NCBI GenBank assembly: GCA_964459495.1
Contig: CAYWNK010000069.1
Location: 1 to 23,725, forward strand
Direction of reading: 5' to 3'
DNA: 23,725 nt
Source of the DNA: CAYWNK01 sp964459495
GTDB lineage: Bacteria; Planctomycetota; UBA1135; GCA-002686595
Shown: positions 1 through 7,807 of the stretch, piece after piece
Layout of the letters: the number at the start of each line of letters is the position of its first letter
Numbering within the stretch: the stretch's first letter is position 1
The notes under the pieces: model-generated
What the model was told of the DNA's origin: nothing
The model's input: the letters and a program-made list of their open reading frames with translations, nothing else
Databases searched by the model: none
Translations under genes and position numbers: made by a program

Positions 1-411
1 GCCTAGGCGTAGTGGGGGAGAGAATTCGGGGACACCAAGCCGCGATTGGCGTGCTGGGGCAGCCGGTGTTCCTGTGAAAGGCTGCGGTTCGCTCCCACCG
101 GGGGATGGGGCGCACTGGGATCGGTTCCTTTGCACCCCGGGGTGACTCACAGCTCATCCCACAGGCATCCTATTTCCCCGAGCCCAATCGGCGCGAGGGA
201 ACCCCATCAGGAGCGCGCAAGCTGTCGACCTCGGTTTTTGCCAAGGATCTCGACTGAGACAGCCCGCCGCGGCGTCTTTCCGCAAGCTGACGGTTGCGGA
301 TTCACTTTTCAGCAATAGACGAATCAGCGCTCGTGCATGAGGGGTCTGGATGGACTGCCAAAGACCACAAGTCGTCACAGGCAGTTCATCCCCTCCCCTT
401 TCGTCGCCCCC
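1..411. other. Upstream non-coding stretch, nothing recognised
   Basis: No frame in this stretch has a recognisable protein or convincing coding character, although an open frame runs into the following gene from position 337. The last part presumably holds the promoter of the glycoside hydrolase candidate at 412. I could not point to a specific promoter, and no purine-rich ribosome binding site precedes that start. Confidence 0.4.
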
Positions 412-2109
412 ATGTTGACCCGATCGTTCGCCCCCATCCTCGCCTCGCTCGCCCTGACCAGCCCGGCTGCTGCCCAGCTCGCCTTCTTTGCCGGTGATAG
501 CGTGCCGGATACCCAGGTGCATATCGCCCCGGATCCGCTGGACGGGAACAAGGCCAAGTTCTACATCAACGGAGAGCTGACGTACTCCGAGCTGGATGTC
601 CCCCAGAAGAGCAAGGGCCTGCTGCAGAACGTCCGCTGGGTGCAGGCCACGATCGACGACCTCGACGGAACCACCAACCCTGACTGGTTCCCTGCAGGCG
701 GCACCTGGGATCCCCAAGCGAACACACAGCGCTTCATCAACGCGATGGACGAGTGGAAGGCCTATGGAGTACGGGCCATCACCGTGAACTTCCAGGGCGG
801 CTGCCAGTGCGAGGGAGGCCCGTCGGGGGTCGAGCTCAAAGGCAACAACCAGAGCTCACTCAACAACAATCCCTTCGGAGCGAGCGGAGAGCAGTGCTTT
901 GTCGACTGGGATGCCGGTAACCCGACCCAGGAGGCCGAATACCTCAGGCGCATGGGTTCCTTCATCCGCGCTGCCGACGACCGCGGCATCGTGGTGATCC
1001 TGGGACTGTTCTACTTCGGGCAGGATGAGCGGCTGGCGAACGATGCCGCCGTGCAACTCGCGACTGAGCGCACGGTTCAGTGGGTGATTGAGAACAACTT
1101 CACCAACGTGGTCTTCGAGGTCGCGAACGAGTTCGGCATCAACGATTGGTACGAGCATTCCTTCCTGCAAGACGGCCAAGAGGACGTGCTCCTGGACCTG
1201 ATTCACGAACTCACCAACAACGACGGAATCGATGACTCGCCGGGTTTCTTCACGAACCCCGGCTGGGCGGTGCCCACCCTGCCCCAGGGACATGCCCTGG
1301 CGACGGGATCTCGAGGCGGCGGGGAGCTGGGCTTCGCCTACTGGGTTAACAATGCGGATTTCCTGCTGCTTCACGGCAACGGCCTCAATACGAACGGAAT
1401 TGAAAACCTGGTGAATGCCACCCGAACACAATTCGTGAACATCTTTGGGGCGGGTCAGGAGTACATCAAGCCCGTGGTATTCAACGAGGACCCTGGTCTG
1501 AACGACTCGGCGCTGGGCATCAAGGTCCAAAACATGCAAGAGGCCTACGACGAAGACGCGTCGTGGGGCCTGTACTGGGACTCCTTCCATCAGTCGGCTC
1601 CCTTCGAGCCTGAGATTGCCGACCTGGTCGACCCCGCCGGCGGAATGACGGCGCTGGCGGAGGCGTACATCGAAACGCTCGGCGACCCCAGCGTGGGAAA
1701 CCACTACTGCCGTCCGGCTACGCCGAACTCCACGGGCAACTGGGCCCATCTCTACACAACCGGCTCTGAAGTCGTTCAGGATGCGAACTTCAGACTGCTC
1801 GCCACCGGCCTCCCGAAGTTCAGCTTTGGCATCTTCACGGTCGGCGACTCGCAGAGCTCGGTCATGCTGTCAGGTTCGCAGGGCGTGCTCTGCAACCAGA
1901 GCAACCAGTTCGGCCGCTTCCCCGAGGTGATTGCCTCTGGCAAGGCCGGTTGCTTCGCAATCGACGTCGACCCTTCTGACCTGCCCATCGCCCCGTTCGG
2001 CCTAGCCGTCCAGCCTGGGGACACATGGAACTTCCAGGCTTGGTACCGAGACGCAAACCCGCAGGTGACCTCGAACTTCACCGACGCCGTGGAGGTCACT
2101 TTCCTGTGA
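412..2109 (+). CDS. Secreted clan GH-A-like glycoside hydrolase candidate with shared C-terminal domain
   Basis: Probably a secreted glycosidase acting outside the cytoplasm; the substrate cannot be inferred. The 565-residue protein starts with a clear signal peptide (residues 1-22, ending AAAQ). I chose the ATG at 412 because it begins this signal; the frame stays open to 337, but that extension is not signal-like. Residues about 40-425 look like a (beta/alpha)8 barrel: EVANEFG (Asn239-Glu240) fits the acid/base at the end of strand 4 and VVFNEDP (Glu359) fits the nucleophile at the end of strand 7, the layout of clan GH-A. WKAYGVRAITVNFQGG (residues 115-130) fits an early strand. Residues 431-565 form a separate domain with Cys residues and a terminal NFQAWYRD motif, also present in the subtilase at 17727 and in a relic at 11500. 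No GH family was assigned. Confidence 0.75.
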   Translation: MLTRSFAPILASLALTSPAAAQLAFFAGDSVPDTQVHIAPDPLDGNKAKFYINGELTYSELDVPQKSKGLLQNVRWVQATIDDLDGTTNPDWFPAGGTWDPQANTQRFINAMDEWKAYGVRAITVNFQGGCQCEGGPSGVELKGNNQSSLNNNPFGASGEQCFVDWDAGNPTQEAEYLRRMGSFIRAADDRGIVVILGLFYFGQDERLANDAAVQLATERTVQWVIENNFTNVVFEVANEFGINDWYEHSFLQDGQEDVLLDLIHELTNNDGIDDSPGFFTNPGWAVPTLPQGHALATGSRGGGELGFAYWVNNADFLLLHGNGLNTNGIENLVNATRTQFVNIFGAGQEYIKPVVFNEDPGLNDSALGIKVQNMQEAYDEDASWGLYWDSFHQSAPFEPEIADLVDPAGGMTALAEAYIETLGDPSVGNHYCRPATPNSTGNWAHLYTTGSEVVQDANFRLLATGLPKFSFGIFTVGDSQSSVMLSGSQGVLCNQSNQFGRFPEVIASGKAGCFAIDVDPSDLPIAPFGLAVQPGDTWNFQAWYRDANPQVTSNFTDAVEVTFL

Positions 2110-2200
2110 TCTAGATCGACAGGCCAGATCGCCATCACCCGGGCTTCACCGTGCCTCGACCTCGGTCGAGAGCGCGGGCGCCCAAGGGCCGAGTCTCCGC

Positions 2201-2390
2201 TGGGCAAAGTTCCAGCTACCTGTGTTTGGGGAAGACGTGCTGCGGTGCCCCGGCTGCGGAGGCCGGAGACACATGACCTCATCGATTCCCGGAGCCTGAA
2301 ACAAGCAGGCGTATTGTGGCTCCTCTGGGTTCAGCTCTAGGCTCGATGGTACGTCCTGAACTCCCCATCGATTTCAAACTCGATCAAGGC
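2201..2390 (+). pseudogene. IS91-type transposase C-terminal relic (copy 1)
   Basis: The plus strand first reads WAKFQLPVFGEDVLRCPGC, continuing GG, then hits a stop. The next frame reads EPETSRRIVAPLGSALG. IS91-family transposases typically end with a W-x-[EK]-L-x3-VFGxD[VI]LxCPxCGG segment, followed by EPExxRRILxHLGL. The relic therefore keeps the zinc-binding CPxCGG stretch and the C-terminal tail in two frames. The same two segments occur at 14503-14707, with visible nucleotide similarity (for example the shared run ctgcggaggccggag). No upstream catalytic tyrosine region is recognisable here. Strand and family are well supported; the boundaries are approximate. Confidence 0.7.
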
Positions 2391-2748
2391 TCGTCCGAGC
2401 TGCTTGGGCACATGGGGTGCGTGTGGCGGAACTTCGAGCGGCGCCTGAGGGCAAAACCCATCACTTGTGCCCTGTTGAAACACCTGCCGGATCGGCGCCC
2501 CTGGCCCCTAGCTCGGATTGTCCATGAGGATTCGCACCAGAACGCCGGATCGGCTGCCTGCGGCAGCCTACAGGTCATTAGCGCCCGATCTCGTGCGCTG
2601 CGGGACTCGGGCCGGGCGAGACCCCGTCTCCGGGCGCAAGGCCCGAGATCGATGGAAGGGCTGTCATTCCCGAACACGAGTGACCTGTTCCGACGCCCTG
2701 GTGCGAATCCTCATGAATAACCCAGGCTAGGGCTAGAAGGGCAGGCTC
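2391..2748. other. Non-coding stretch beyond the IS relic
   Basis: Open frames here have no recognisable product. The stretch lies between the IS91-type relic and the stop codon of the minus-strand hydrolase, so both flanking transcription units point into it. No strong stem-loop was found. It may include the former 3' end (the replication origin end) of the decayed element, but I could not identify one. Confidence 0.35.
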
Positions 2749-3546
2749 CTAGTGCAGGTCGCGCAAGAGTTGCTTCAATCCGTCCTTGTAGTCCTGCGTG
2801 CCAGGAAGCAAGGGCTGACCAAGGGACTGCTCCAGTTCTGTGCCAAGCAGGAACTGCAACACCTCACGCCGAACGGAGGCCGTGAGGAAGCGGGCCAGGT
2901 GCGGACGGAAATGGTGTCGATTGATCACTGCTCCGGTCCGAGTGCGCATGCCTAAGTTGCCTGCGCCAAGGGGGGCAAACAGGGTTGTGCCATCAATGGC
3001 GCTGAACCAATGCTGAATCGGTTCCTCCACCTGGCCATCGCGCACCAAGCGGTCTGCGGCATAGGACCAGGCAAAGCTCGAGCTATGCAACAGGGCGAGT
3101 CGCTTGAGACGTGCGGACTTCATGTCCGCCAACGCCCGCAGGAATACTTCGCAACCATGGGAGAATCCCACCCCATACAACTCCAAGGGACGCGCGCATC
3201 CGCTTGCGGTGTGCAGGTCTTCCAGGCTGTCGGCGAGCTCTGCCAGCGCCCTTGCTGGCAAGATGCTGCCCCAGTTGAACCAAACCCCAAAGGGCGAGGT
3301 GAAGTAGCGCACGCGTATGGCTAGTACCCCTGCCTCAGAGCATTCCGCTTGAAGGCGCTCGTCCCAAGGAGCCCCCAGGTCGTGCAGCATGCCTTCGACA
3401 ATAAACACCACACGGCAGGGGTCCACCGCAGGCTCAGCTTGATCCGAGCTCTCGAGAAAATCGGCGGGGGCCACGACGGTCACGCAGGCAGGCGCCACGG
3501 CAAGCGGTGCGAAGGCGAAGAGGGCGAGGCGGAATGGGCAGCGCAT
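2749..3546 (-). CDS. Putative exported alpha/beta hydrolase
   Basis: A 265-residue protein with a hydrophobic N-terminal export signal that ends in a weak lipobox-like APAC (Cys21), so it may be a lipoprotein or simply secreted. YGVGFSHGCEV (residues 124-134) contains a nucleophile-elbow GxSxG, Ser129 in GFSHG. Possible partners are Asp185 (SAIDGTTLF) and His211/His212 (INRHHFRPH), in the right order for a Ser-Asp-His triad. The strand CRVVFIVEGMLHD near residue 44 fits the first strand and oxyanion region of an esterase/lipase fold. The substrate is unknown. The ATG at 3546 is supported by AAGGA eight bases upstream. A possible small gene ends 59 bases upstream on the same strand. A noncatalytic relative cannot be excluded. 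Confidence 0.7.
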   Translation of the reverse strand: MRCPFRLALFAFAPLAVAPACVTVVAPADFLESSDQAEPAVDPCRVVFIVEGMLHDLGAPWDERLQAECSEAGVLAIRVRYFTSPFGVWFNWGSILPARALAELADSLEDLHTASGCARPLELYGVGFSHGCEVFLRALADMKSARLKRLALLHSSSFAWSYAADRLVRDGQVEEPIQHWFSAIDGTTLFAPLGAGNLGMRTRTGAVINRHHFRPHLARFLTASVRREVLQFLLGTELEQSLGQPLLPGTQDYKDGLKQLLRDLH

Positions 3547-3554
3547 GGACGAAG

Positions 3555-3559
3555 TCCTT
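3555..3559 (-). promoter_or_regulatory. Ribosome binding site of the alpha/beta hydrolase
   Basis: On the minus strand AAGGA lies 8 bases before the ATG at 3546. It is one of the few good Shine-Dalgarno matches in this window and fixes the start of the hydrolase. Confidence 0.6.
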
Positions 3560-3605
3560 AATGGCTAGTGTTCATTCTTGCGGCCGGATCGGCCACTGCT
3601 CAGCG

Positions 3606-3980
3606 TCAGTCCGGGTCGCTGAAGTGATCAAGGGGGAGCTGCCTGATCTGCTCGATGAGCTGAAGCTGTGCCTCGGGTTTCACGCCAGCAGCACCTAGCC
3701 GAACCATAGCCTGGGGCGGGTAGAGCGCGCGACGGAGCTCACGGCGGATCCTGCTGGCCATCAAGGGGAGCGCAGCGCGAATGGCCATGCGCTGGGTGCT
3801 GACCTCCACGACCGCGCTCCCTATCTTCTCTTCTTGGCCGCCTGGCAACCCTGGAGAGAACCGGCCGCTGGGCCGCGCGGTTTCCTTAACGACCCCCCCC
3901 GTTGAAGCCCCTGTCGGTGAGGTTTCGAGCTTCCAGAGGTTCTCCCTCCAAGGGGTTCCCAAGCGGGCCCGCGTGACCAT
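3606..3980 (-). CDS. Possible small or fragmentary gene, function unknown
   Basis: I do not recognise this product. Roughly the last 75 codons, from about 3845 to 3606, have the G/C-rich third positions of the real genes here, and read as a helical, basic then polar protein (MASRIRRELRRAL, then AQLQLIEQIRQLPLD before the stop). The upstream 40-50 codons look less coding-like, so the intact gene may be shorter (for example from an ATG at 3783) or this may be the tail of a decayed gene. It lies 59 bases upstream of the exported hydrolase on the same strand. A run of eight C residues at 3893-3900 sits in the poor half. An opposite-strand frame ending at 4134 also looks partly coding, so the assignment is uncertain. 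Confidence 0.3.
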   Translation of the reverse strand: MVTRARLGTPWRENLWKLETSPTGASTGGVVKETARPSGRFSPGLPGGQEEKIGSAVVEVSTQRMAIRAALPLMASRIRRELRRALYPPQAMVRLGAAGVKPEAQLQLIEQIRQLPLDHFSDPD

Positions 3981-4271
3981 TGTGGTCTACGATCCCGGCG
4001 ACGCGGTGCTCGTGGAGTGGATCGGCCGCGGCTCAGAGTGGAATCCAACAGGCGAGGAGCGCGCGGCAACGCGCGCAGCGGGAACCATCCGCCTGAGGAG
4101 CAGAATACCAACTGCAAGCAGATGCCGTTGGTGAGTCACTCGGAGGGGAGGCGAGCCTAGGGTTGGCGGCCTCTTCCGAACTTCGATTGGCATTCGGAAG
4201 TCGTTCTCAGGTGGTCGGTAGAGCGAGGGCGAGACGGCCAGCGCCACCGGTGCAAGGGAGGATCATTGGGC
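3981..4271. other. Decayed stretch with coding-like traces on both strands
   Basis: No intact gene. On the plus strand, a frame ending at 4134 includes VTIVVYDPGDAVLVEW, with good codon usage and a sequence style like the C-terminal beta domains of some anti-sigma or zinc-finger proteins; this is only a resemblance. On the minus strand, HLLAVGILLLRRMVPAA around 4100 resembles a membrane segment. The stretch lies downstream of the sigma factor relic, so it may be the remains of its partner gene, but the traces conflict and I make no product call. Confidence 0.3.
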
Positions 4272-4680
4272 TCAGCCCAAGCAAGTTTCCCCATCGCCAG
4301 CGAGGGCTTCTCGCAGCCTAGCCAGCCCGCGCGCTCGACGGGAGATGACTGTCCGATAGGGGACACCGAGGCGTTCGGTAGTCTCCTGAAGAGAGAGTCC
4401 CAGGAGGTAGGTGCATTCGATCGGCAAGCGGAACTTCCTCGGGAGCCGGTCCAGCTCGCACCGGATTCGGTACACGGAAATTGGCTCCTCCTCGGCCATC
4501 TCTTCCGGAGCGGCGAGCGGCCCCGGAAGCGCCTCCAGTTCCAAACGTGGGGCTTTCCAGCTGGCTGATGGTCTTCCCCCAAGAAACCGGAGGAATACCG
4601 CTTCCTGGAGAAGTCGCACCTACCCTGTTTCCTGGCGAGAGAATGACACAATGCACCGGTCAGCCCGCGCCCGCCCAGGA
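4272..4680 (-). pseudogene. ECF-type sigma factor relic (region 4 preserved)
   Basis: Between 4619 and 4272 the minus strand reads a typical sigma-70 region 4. ELDRLPRKFRLPIEC is followed by LLGLSLQETTERLGVPYRTV, and then SRRARGLARLREAL. This is the helix-turn-helix that recognises -35 promoter elements. Only about 115 residues are open, and the codon before the first possible start (a GTG) is a stop. A separate upstream frame (SLARKQGRCDFSRKRYSSGF, about 4655-4580) resembles the end of region 2, so a frameshift near 4570 probably broke the gene. It is a different subgroup from the intact sigma factor at 7808, which has LTHEEIGEVLGVSYRTVEND in region 4. Region 4 is well supported; the extension to 4680 is inference. 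Confidence 0.6.
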
Positions 4681-4895
4681 CCCGGATTTCCCCAAGTTCA
4701 TTTCCTGCCGTGACCCGTCCGGGATGCATGGGAGCCGCGGACCAACCAGCCCCGGCTCCCTAGTCACCTGCCGTATCTAGCTTCACGAAGAACATTCGCT
4801 GCTAGCCGCGCTCCGTACCGGCGCTAGCCTGCACCCTCACCAAGGTGCTGGCTGTTCCTATCCCACCGGCGCACACTCGCCGGTCTGCAGCAAAT

Positions 4896-4999
4896 CAGTC
4901 GTGCCCCCCGATCTCCTAGCGGCGTTGCTCGAATCTACCCGGTAGCTCAGCTCAAGCGGGGATTCGAGCGCCTTGCTAGGACTTCGAGGGGCACGACTG
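4896..4999. repeat. Long interrupted palindrome (104 bases)
   Basis: Nested matching arms are visible: cagtcgtgcccc (4896-4907) with ggggcacgactg (4988-4999), cctagcggc (4915-4923) with gcc (4970-4972) and gctagg (4975-4980), and gctcgaatc (4927-4935) with gattcgagc (4961-4969). Mismatched bulges of about 7 bases separate the outer and middle stems. The result is a single folded structure of 104 bases lying 56 bases beyond the stop codon of the propeller gene. It could act as a terminator, a structured 3' end or a DNA cruciform. It is not a tRNA despite a tRNA-like ggtagctcag inside the loop. Confidence 0.65.
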
Positions 5000-5026
5000 G
5001 TGAACACGGCCGTTCTCAAAGGCTGG

Positions 5027-5059
5027 CTAGTGGCTGTGGGCTTGGCCCACAAGCACTAG
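5027..5059 (-). terminator. Stem-loop overlapping the stop codon of the propeller gene
   Basis: ctagtg (5027-5032), c and tgtgggc (5034-5041) pair with gcccaca (5045-5051), g and cactag (5053-5059), leaving a 3-base loop and one-base bulges. The stop codon (5056-5058) lies in the stem. No U-run follows on the minus strand, so a classic Rho-independent terminator is not certain; an mRNA 3'-end stabiliser is also possible. Confidence 0.5.
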
Positions 5060-7608
5060 TAGCCGCTGCCGAAAGGACTCGTCCAGAAGTTGATAACGGT
5101 CAGCGGGTAGCCGCCGGGCAGCCAGCCGGTCGGCTCGTTGTTGGCGTTAGCGGTCCGCCAAGCCTGGTAAACGTAGAGGCCGGACGAGTACGCCCAAGGT
5201 GCGTAGTCGCCAGCGCTGATGTCTCCGATGCTTCCCTCATACACGGTCTCCATGTTGTTCGAGACGGTGTAAGCAGCGCCTGAGCCGAACGAGATACTGG
5301 CCTCCGTCGTCACGCCAAACGCCTTGAAGGAGGCCTCGACACCCACGGCCATCGACGTTTGATCGGTGGTCGCATTCTCGGAGGCCAGTTCAATGGCGCT
5401 AGATACGCTTCCAGTATTGCCCTGACCCACGACAATCCCACTGGGTACGTTCCATGAGACGAGGCCTGCGATCACAGACGCCATCTCGGAGAAACTTCGG
5501 TAGGTCGCCGGATCGCCAACGGTGTGGGGGAGGAGCTCCGACGTCATTTGATAGGGAGCCTCGACCTGGGCGTTGTAAAACGGCACCGTCCACTTGTTGA
5601 TCTGCGTTTCAAGCGGCACGTCGATCGAGAAGATCTGCCCAACGGCATCCGGATCCGGCGCGCTCATGATCTTGTACTCGTGGACCAAGTAGTTGTTGGA
5701 AGCAAAGACGACGACATCCTCGTCGTAGCCGGCCTCGAATCCGGTGACGAACGTGGTCGTGGAAGTCGCCGTAGAAGTACTGGTCGATTCATAGTCCATG
5801 GTGGCTTTGACCGAGGAACCGAAGGTGCCGGTGAACTCCTCGAATTCGAATCCCACCGCCGCGGAGATCGTGGTCGTCGTGCTGTATGCCGTCTCGACAC
5901 CGCTGCCCATTCCGACGGAATAGCCCGAGCTTGAAGCGTTGTAGTTTTGCTGGATCCCGGCCTTGGTCGGCACGGCAGCAATCAGGGTCAATGGCACCGG
6001 GTTCGAGACGCGGATGGTCGACTGCTGATAGCGCACCCGCAATCCGTCTCCGTCATACTCGCCGGGCGCGAGAATCATAGGTTGCGTTGGCGTAGAGCTG
6101 GAAGAGGAAACGAGTCCGCCCGAGTAGATGGTGCGCCTTGAGGGGGTATCACCCGTCTCGATCAGGCTGACAAACGAATTCTTGACGAGCCCCGTCCCCC
6201 AGGAGAGTCCTGAGTACAGCTCCTCGGTTCCGTCCGCATTGCTATCTCCGGCCCTCAGGGTCACCGAATCTTCGAGGGGAAAGATCGAGTTGTCGAGCAG
6301 ATCGCTGAGCCAGCCATTGCCGTTCGGGTCCAATCGAATCGCCCGCACTCTGATATTGCTGCCCTCGGGTTTGCGGATTAAGGCGATCCAATCTCGGCCG
6401 TCACCGTAGCGATCCAAGCTACAGGCGTCGAACGCGTACTCCGCGATTGGAATGATCTCAAGGGCACCGGAGAAGTTAGCGCGTGGTAGCCCGCCTTCGA
6501 AATCACTGTCTTGCGAATTGTAGTTGAACTGATCAACGACGAGCTTGGCGTTGGTATTGCTGGCGGTTGTAAAGGGAGTCGTCGAGACGAGAACGATCTC
6601 GTCCTCCGGATCCGAATCGAACTGACCTGCCACCATCTTGGAGGTCATGATCGTCCCAAACACTGGCGTCGGATCTAGGTAGACGCGCTGCGATGCGGTG
6701 CGCAGATAGGGACTGATGGCACCATCGATCCAATCGTAGACAGAGAGCCTCACCTGGCCCTTTGTCCCGAAACCACCTTGCCTAGCAACAACTAGCTCTT
6801 GGTCGCCGTCGCCATCGAGGTCGGCTGCGATGCCGGAGCGCTGGTTGTGCTCTCCGAAGCTATCCGTTTCGCCGAAGGATTGCTCCCACATGACGCCGCC
6901 GCCATCCACCGGATCGTTGATCACCCAGAACGTCGAGGTGTTGCCCATGGCATTGGCTGGGCCGACTCTCCGAAAGACGGCGATCTCGTCGCGGCGGTCA
7001 CCGTCGAAGTCACCAACGGCAAGGGTGCCGTCGACGGGGTCGCTGCTGGTGAAGGGTGCAAAGGTGTGCAGGAGCTGCCAGTTGGTCAGGCCCTGCACGG
7101 TGACGTCCACGCGGTACAGTTCAAAGCGAGACGGCGTCTTCGCCAGCACGACCATTTCATCGCGGCCGTCGTTGTCAATGTCGGCGCGCACCGCATCGCG
7201 AATGTTGTGCCCCATGCCGTTCGTACTGCCCGATCCGGGCAGCACGTTCTCGCCCGCGTCAGGGTCATCGAGGATAAGAGTCGCGCCGCCGACTGAAAGC
7301 CCGTCCGTGCTCGACATAAAGATGCCGAGCTCGGTGCGCCCAAGCAGCATGGTCTCAGGCTCTCGAAAAGGGCTCTCCACATCCACCGGGACAAGCGTCG
7401 GATCGATACCTGTCTGAAAGGCGATGGGCTGGTTGAGGCTGAGGGTGCTCAGATCCACAACCTGCGAGCGATCCCTAGGCTGCTGGATCGAGGCCTGGAC
7501 CGGACTGGCCGAGGCGCTTGTGGCATGGAGGAGAGAAATCGCAATCGCGGAGGCGTAGATGCCGCCACGGGTGAGAGCAGGTCGTGAGGCGGGGATGAGG
7601 GGGGTCAT
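5056..7608 (-). CDS. Secreted FG-GAP beta-propeller protein with Ser/Thr-rich beta-hairpin C-terminus
   Basis: An 850-residue exported protein with a signal peptide (residues 1 to about 35). Residues about 140-530 carry seven FG-GAP/VCBS-type units with Asp-rich calcium loops, for example DIDNDGRDE (143-151), DFDGDRRDE (200-208), DLDGDGDQE (263-271), a fourth near 330, and weaker ones near 399, 454 and 517, as expected for a seven-bladed propeller. Residues 574-624 and 737-797 are two stretches of alternating small/hydrophobic and Ser/Thr residues (TSTSTATSTTTF, SISFGSGAAY), typical of amphipathic beta-hairpins. Pore-forming toxins use such hairpins to cross membranes, but I see no MACPF or aerolysin signature, so this is inference. 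Divergent from the sigma/kinase pair. The ATG at 7608 begins the signal peptide; only a weak GGA precedes it. Confidence 0.75.
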   Translation of the reverse strand: MTPLIPASRPALTRGGIYASAIAISLLHATSASASPVQASIQQPRDRSQVVDLSTLSLNQPIAFQTGIDPTLVPVDVESPFREPETMLLGRTELGIFMSSTDGLSVGGATLILDDPDAGENVLPGSGSTNGMGHNIRDAVRADIDNDGRDEMVVLAKTPSRFELYRVDVTVQGLTNWQLLHTFAPFTSSDPVDGTLAVGDFDGDRRDEIAVFRRVGPANAMGNTSTFWVINDPVDGGGVMWEQSFGETDSFGEHNQRSGIAADLDGDGDQELVVARQGGFGTKGQVRLSVYDWIDGAISPYLRTASQRVYLDPTPVFGTIMTSKMVAGQFDSDPEDEIVLVSTTPFTTASNTNAKLVVDQFNYNSQDSDFEGGLPRANFSGALEIIPIAEYAFDACSLDRYGDGRDWIALIRKPEGSNIRVRAIRLDPNGNGWLSDLLDNSIFPLEDSVTLRAGDSNADGTEELYSGLSWGTGLVKNSFVSLIETGDTPSRRTIYSGGLVSSSSSTPTQPMILAPGEYDGDGLRVRYQQSTIRVSNPVPLTLIAAVPTKAGIQQNYNASSSGYSVGMGSGVETAYSTTTTISAAVGFEFEEFTGTFGSSVKATMDYESTSTSTATSTTTFVTGFEAGYDEDVVVFASNNYLVHEYKIMSAPDPDAVGQIFSIDVPLETQINKWTVPFYNAQVEAPYQMTSELLPHTVGDPATYRSFSEMASVIAGLVSWNVPSGIVVGQGNTGSVSSAIELASENATTDQTSMAVGVEASFKAFGVTTEASISFGSGAAYTVSNNMETVYEGSIGDISAGDYAPWAYSSGLYVYQAWRTANANNEPTGWLPGGYPLTVINFWTSPFGSGY

Positions 7609-7807
7609 GGCTAGATTCCAAAGTCGTTGGCTCCGTACTGACGGGCCTGTTTAGGTCTGTTGGGAACGCGCGATCGCGCCCCGTGCCCCACACCAAAAAG
7701 GCCGGTCCTGGCAAAAAAATAATCTTGTCGGTTTCTCTGTGGGCTCCGGCTGCGTCCTGCGCGTTCCTGGTGCAGGCTATGGCGACACGCTCCGGCCCAA
7801 ACACCCG
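7609..7807. promoter_or_regulatory. Divergent intergenic spacer with 12-bp palindrome and GGAAC motif
   Basis: This 199-base spacer must hold the promoters of both the propeller gene and the sigma/kinase pair. It contains a perfect 12-bp palindrome, gcgcgatcgcgc, at 7668-7679. Directly beside it is GGAAC (7663-7667), the usual -35 core of ECF sigma factors. A CGT that could serve as -10 lies 14 bases after GGAAC, slightly closer than the usual 16-17. An A-rich run (7713-7723) lies nearer the sigma gene. Operator or autoregulated promoter function is inference. Confidence 0.35.

Noticed and set aside
337..411. Earlier start for the glycoside hydrolase candidate
   Set aside because: It would bury the signal peptide behind 25 basic and polar residues.
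856..1749. Long minus-strand open frame inside the glycoside hydrolase candidate
   Set aside because: It mirrors a well-supported gene on the plus strand and has no recognisable product; such shadows are common in GC-rich DNA.
3893..3900. Run of eight C residues as a phase-variation site
   Set aside because: It lies in poorly supported coding DNA, so a switching role cannot be argued.
4927..4972. tRNA-like sequence (ggtagctcag followed by attcgagcg)
   Set aside because: The segment is too short, has no acceptor or anticodon stem, and is fully explained by the pairing of the long palindrome.
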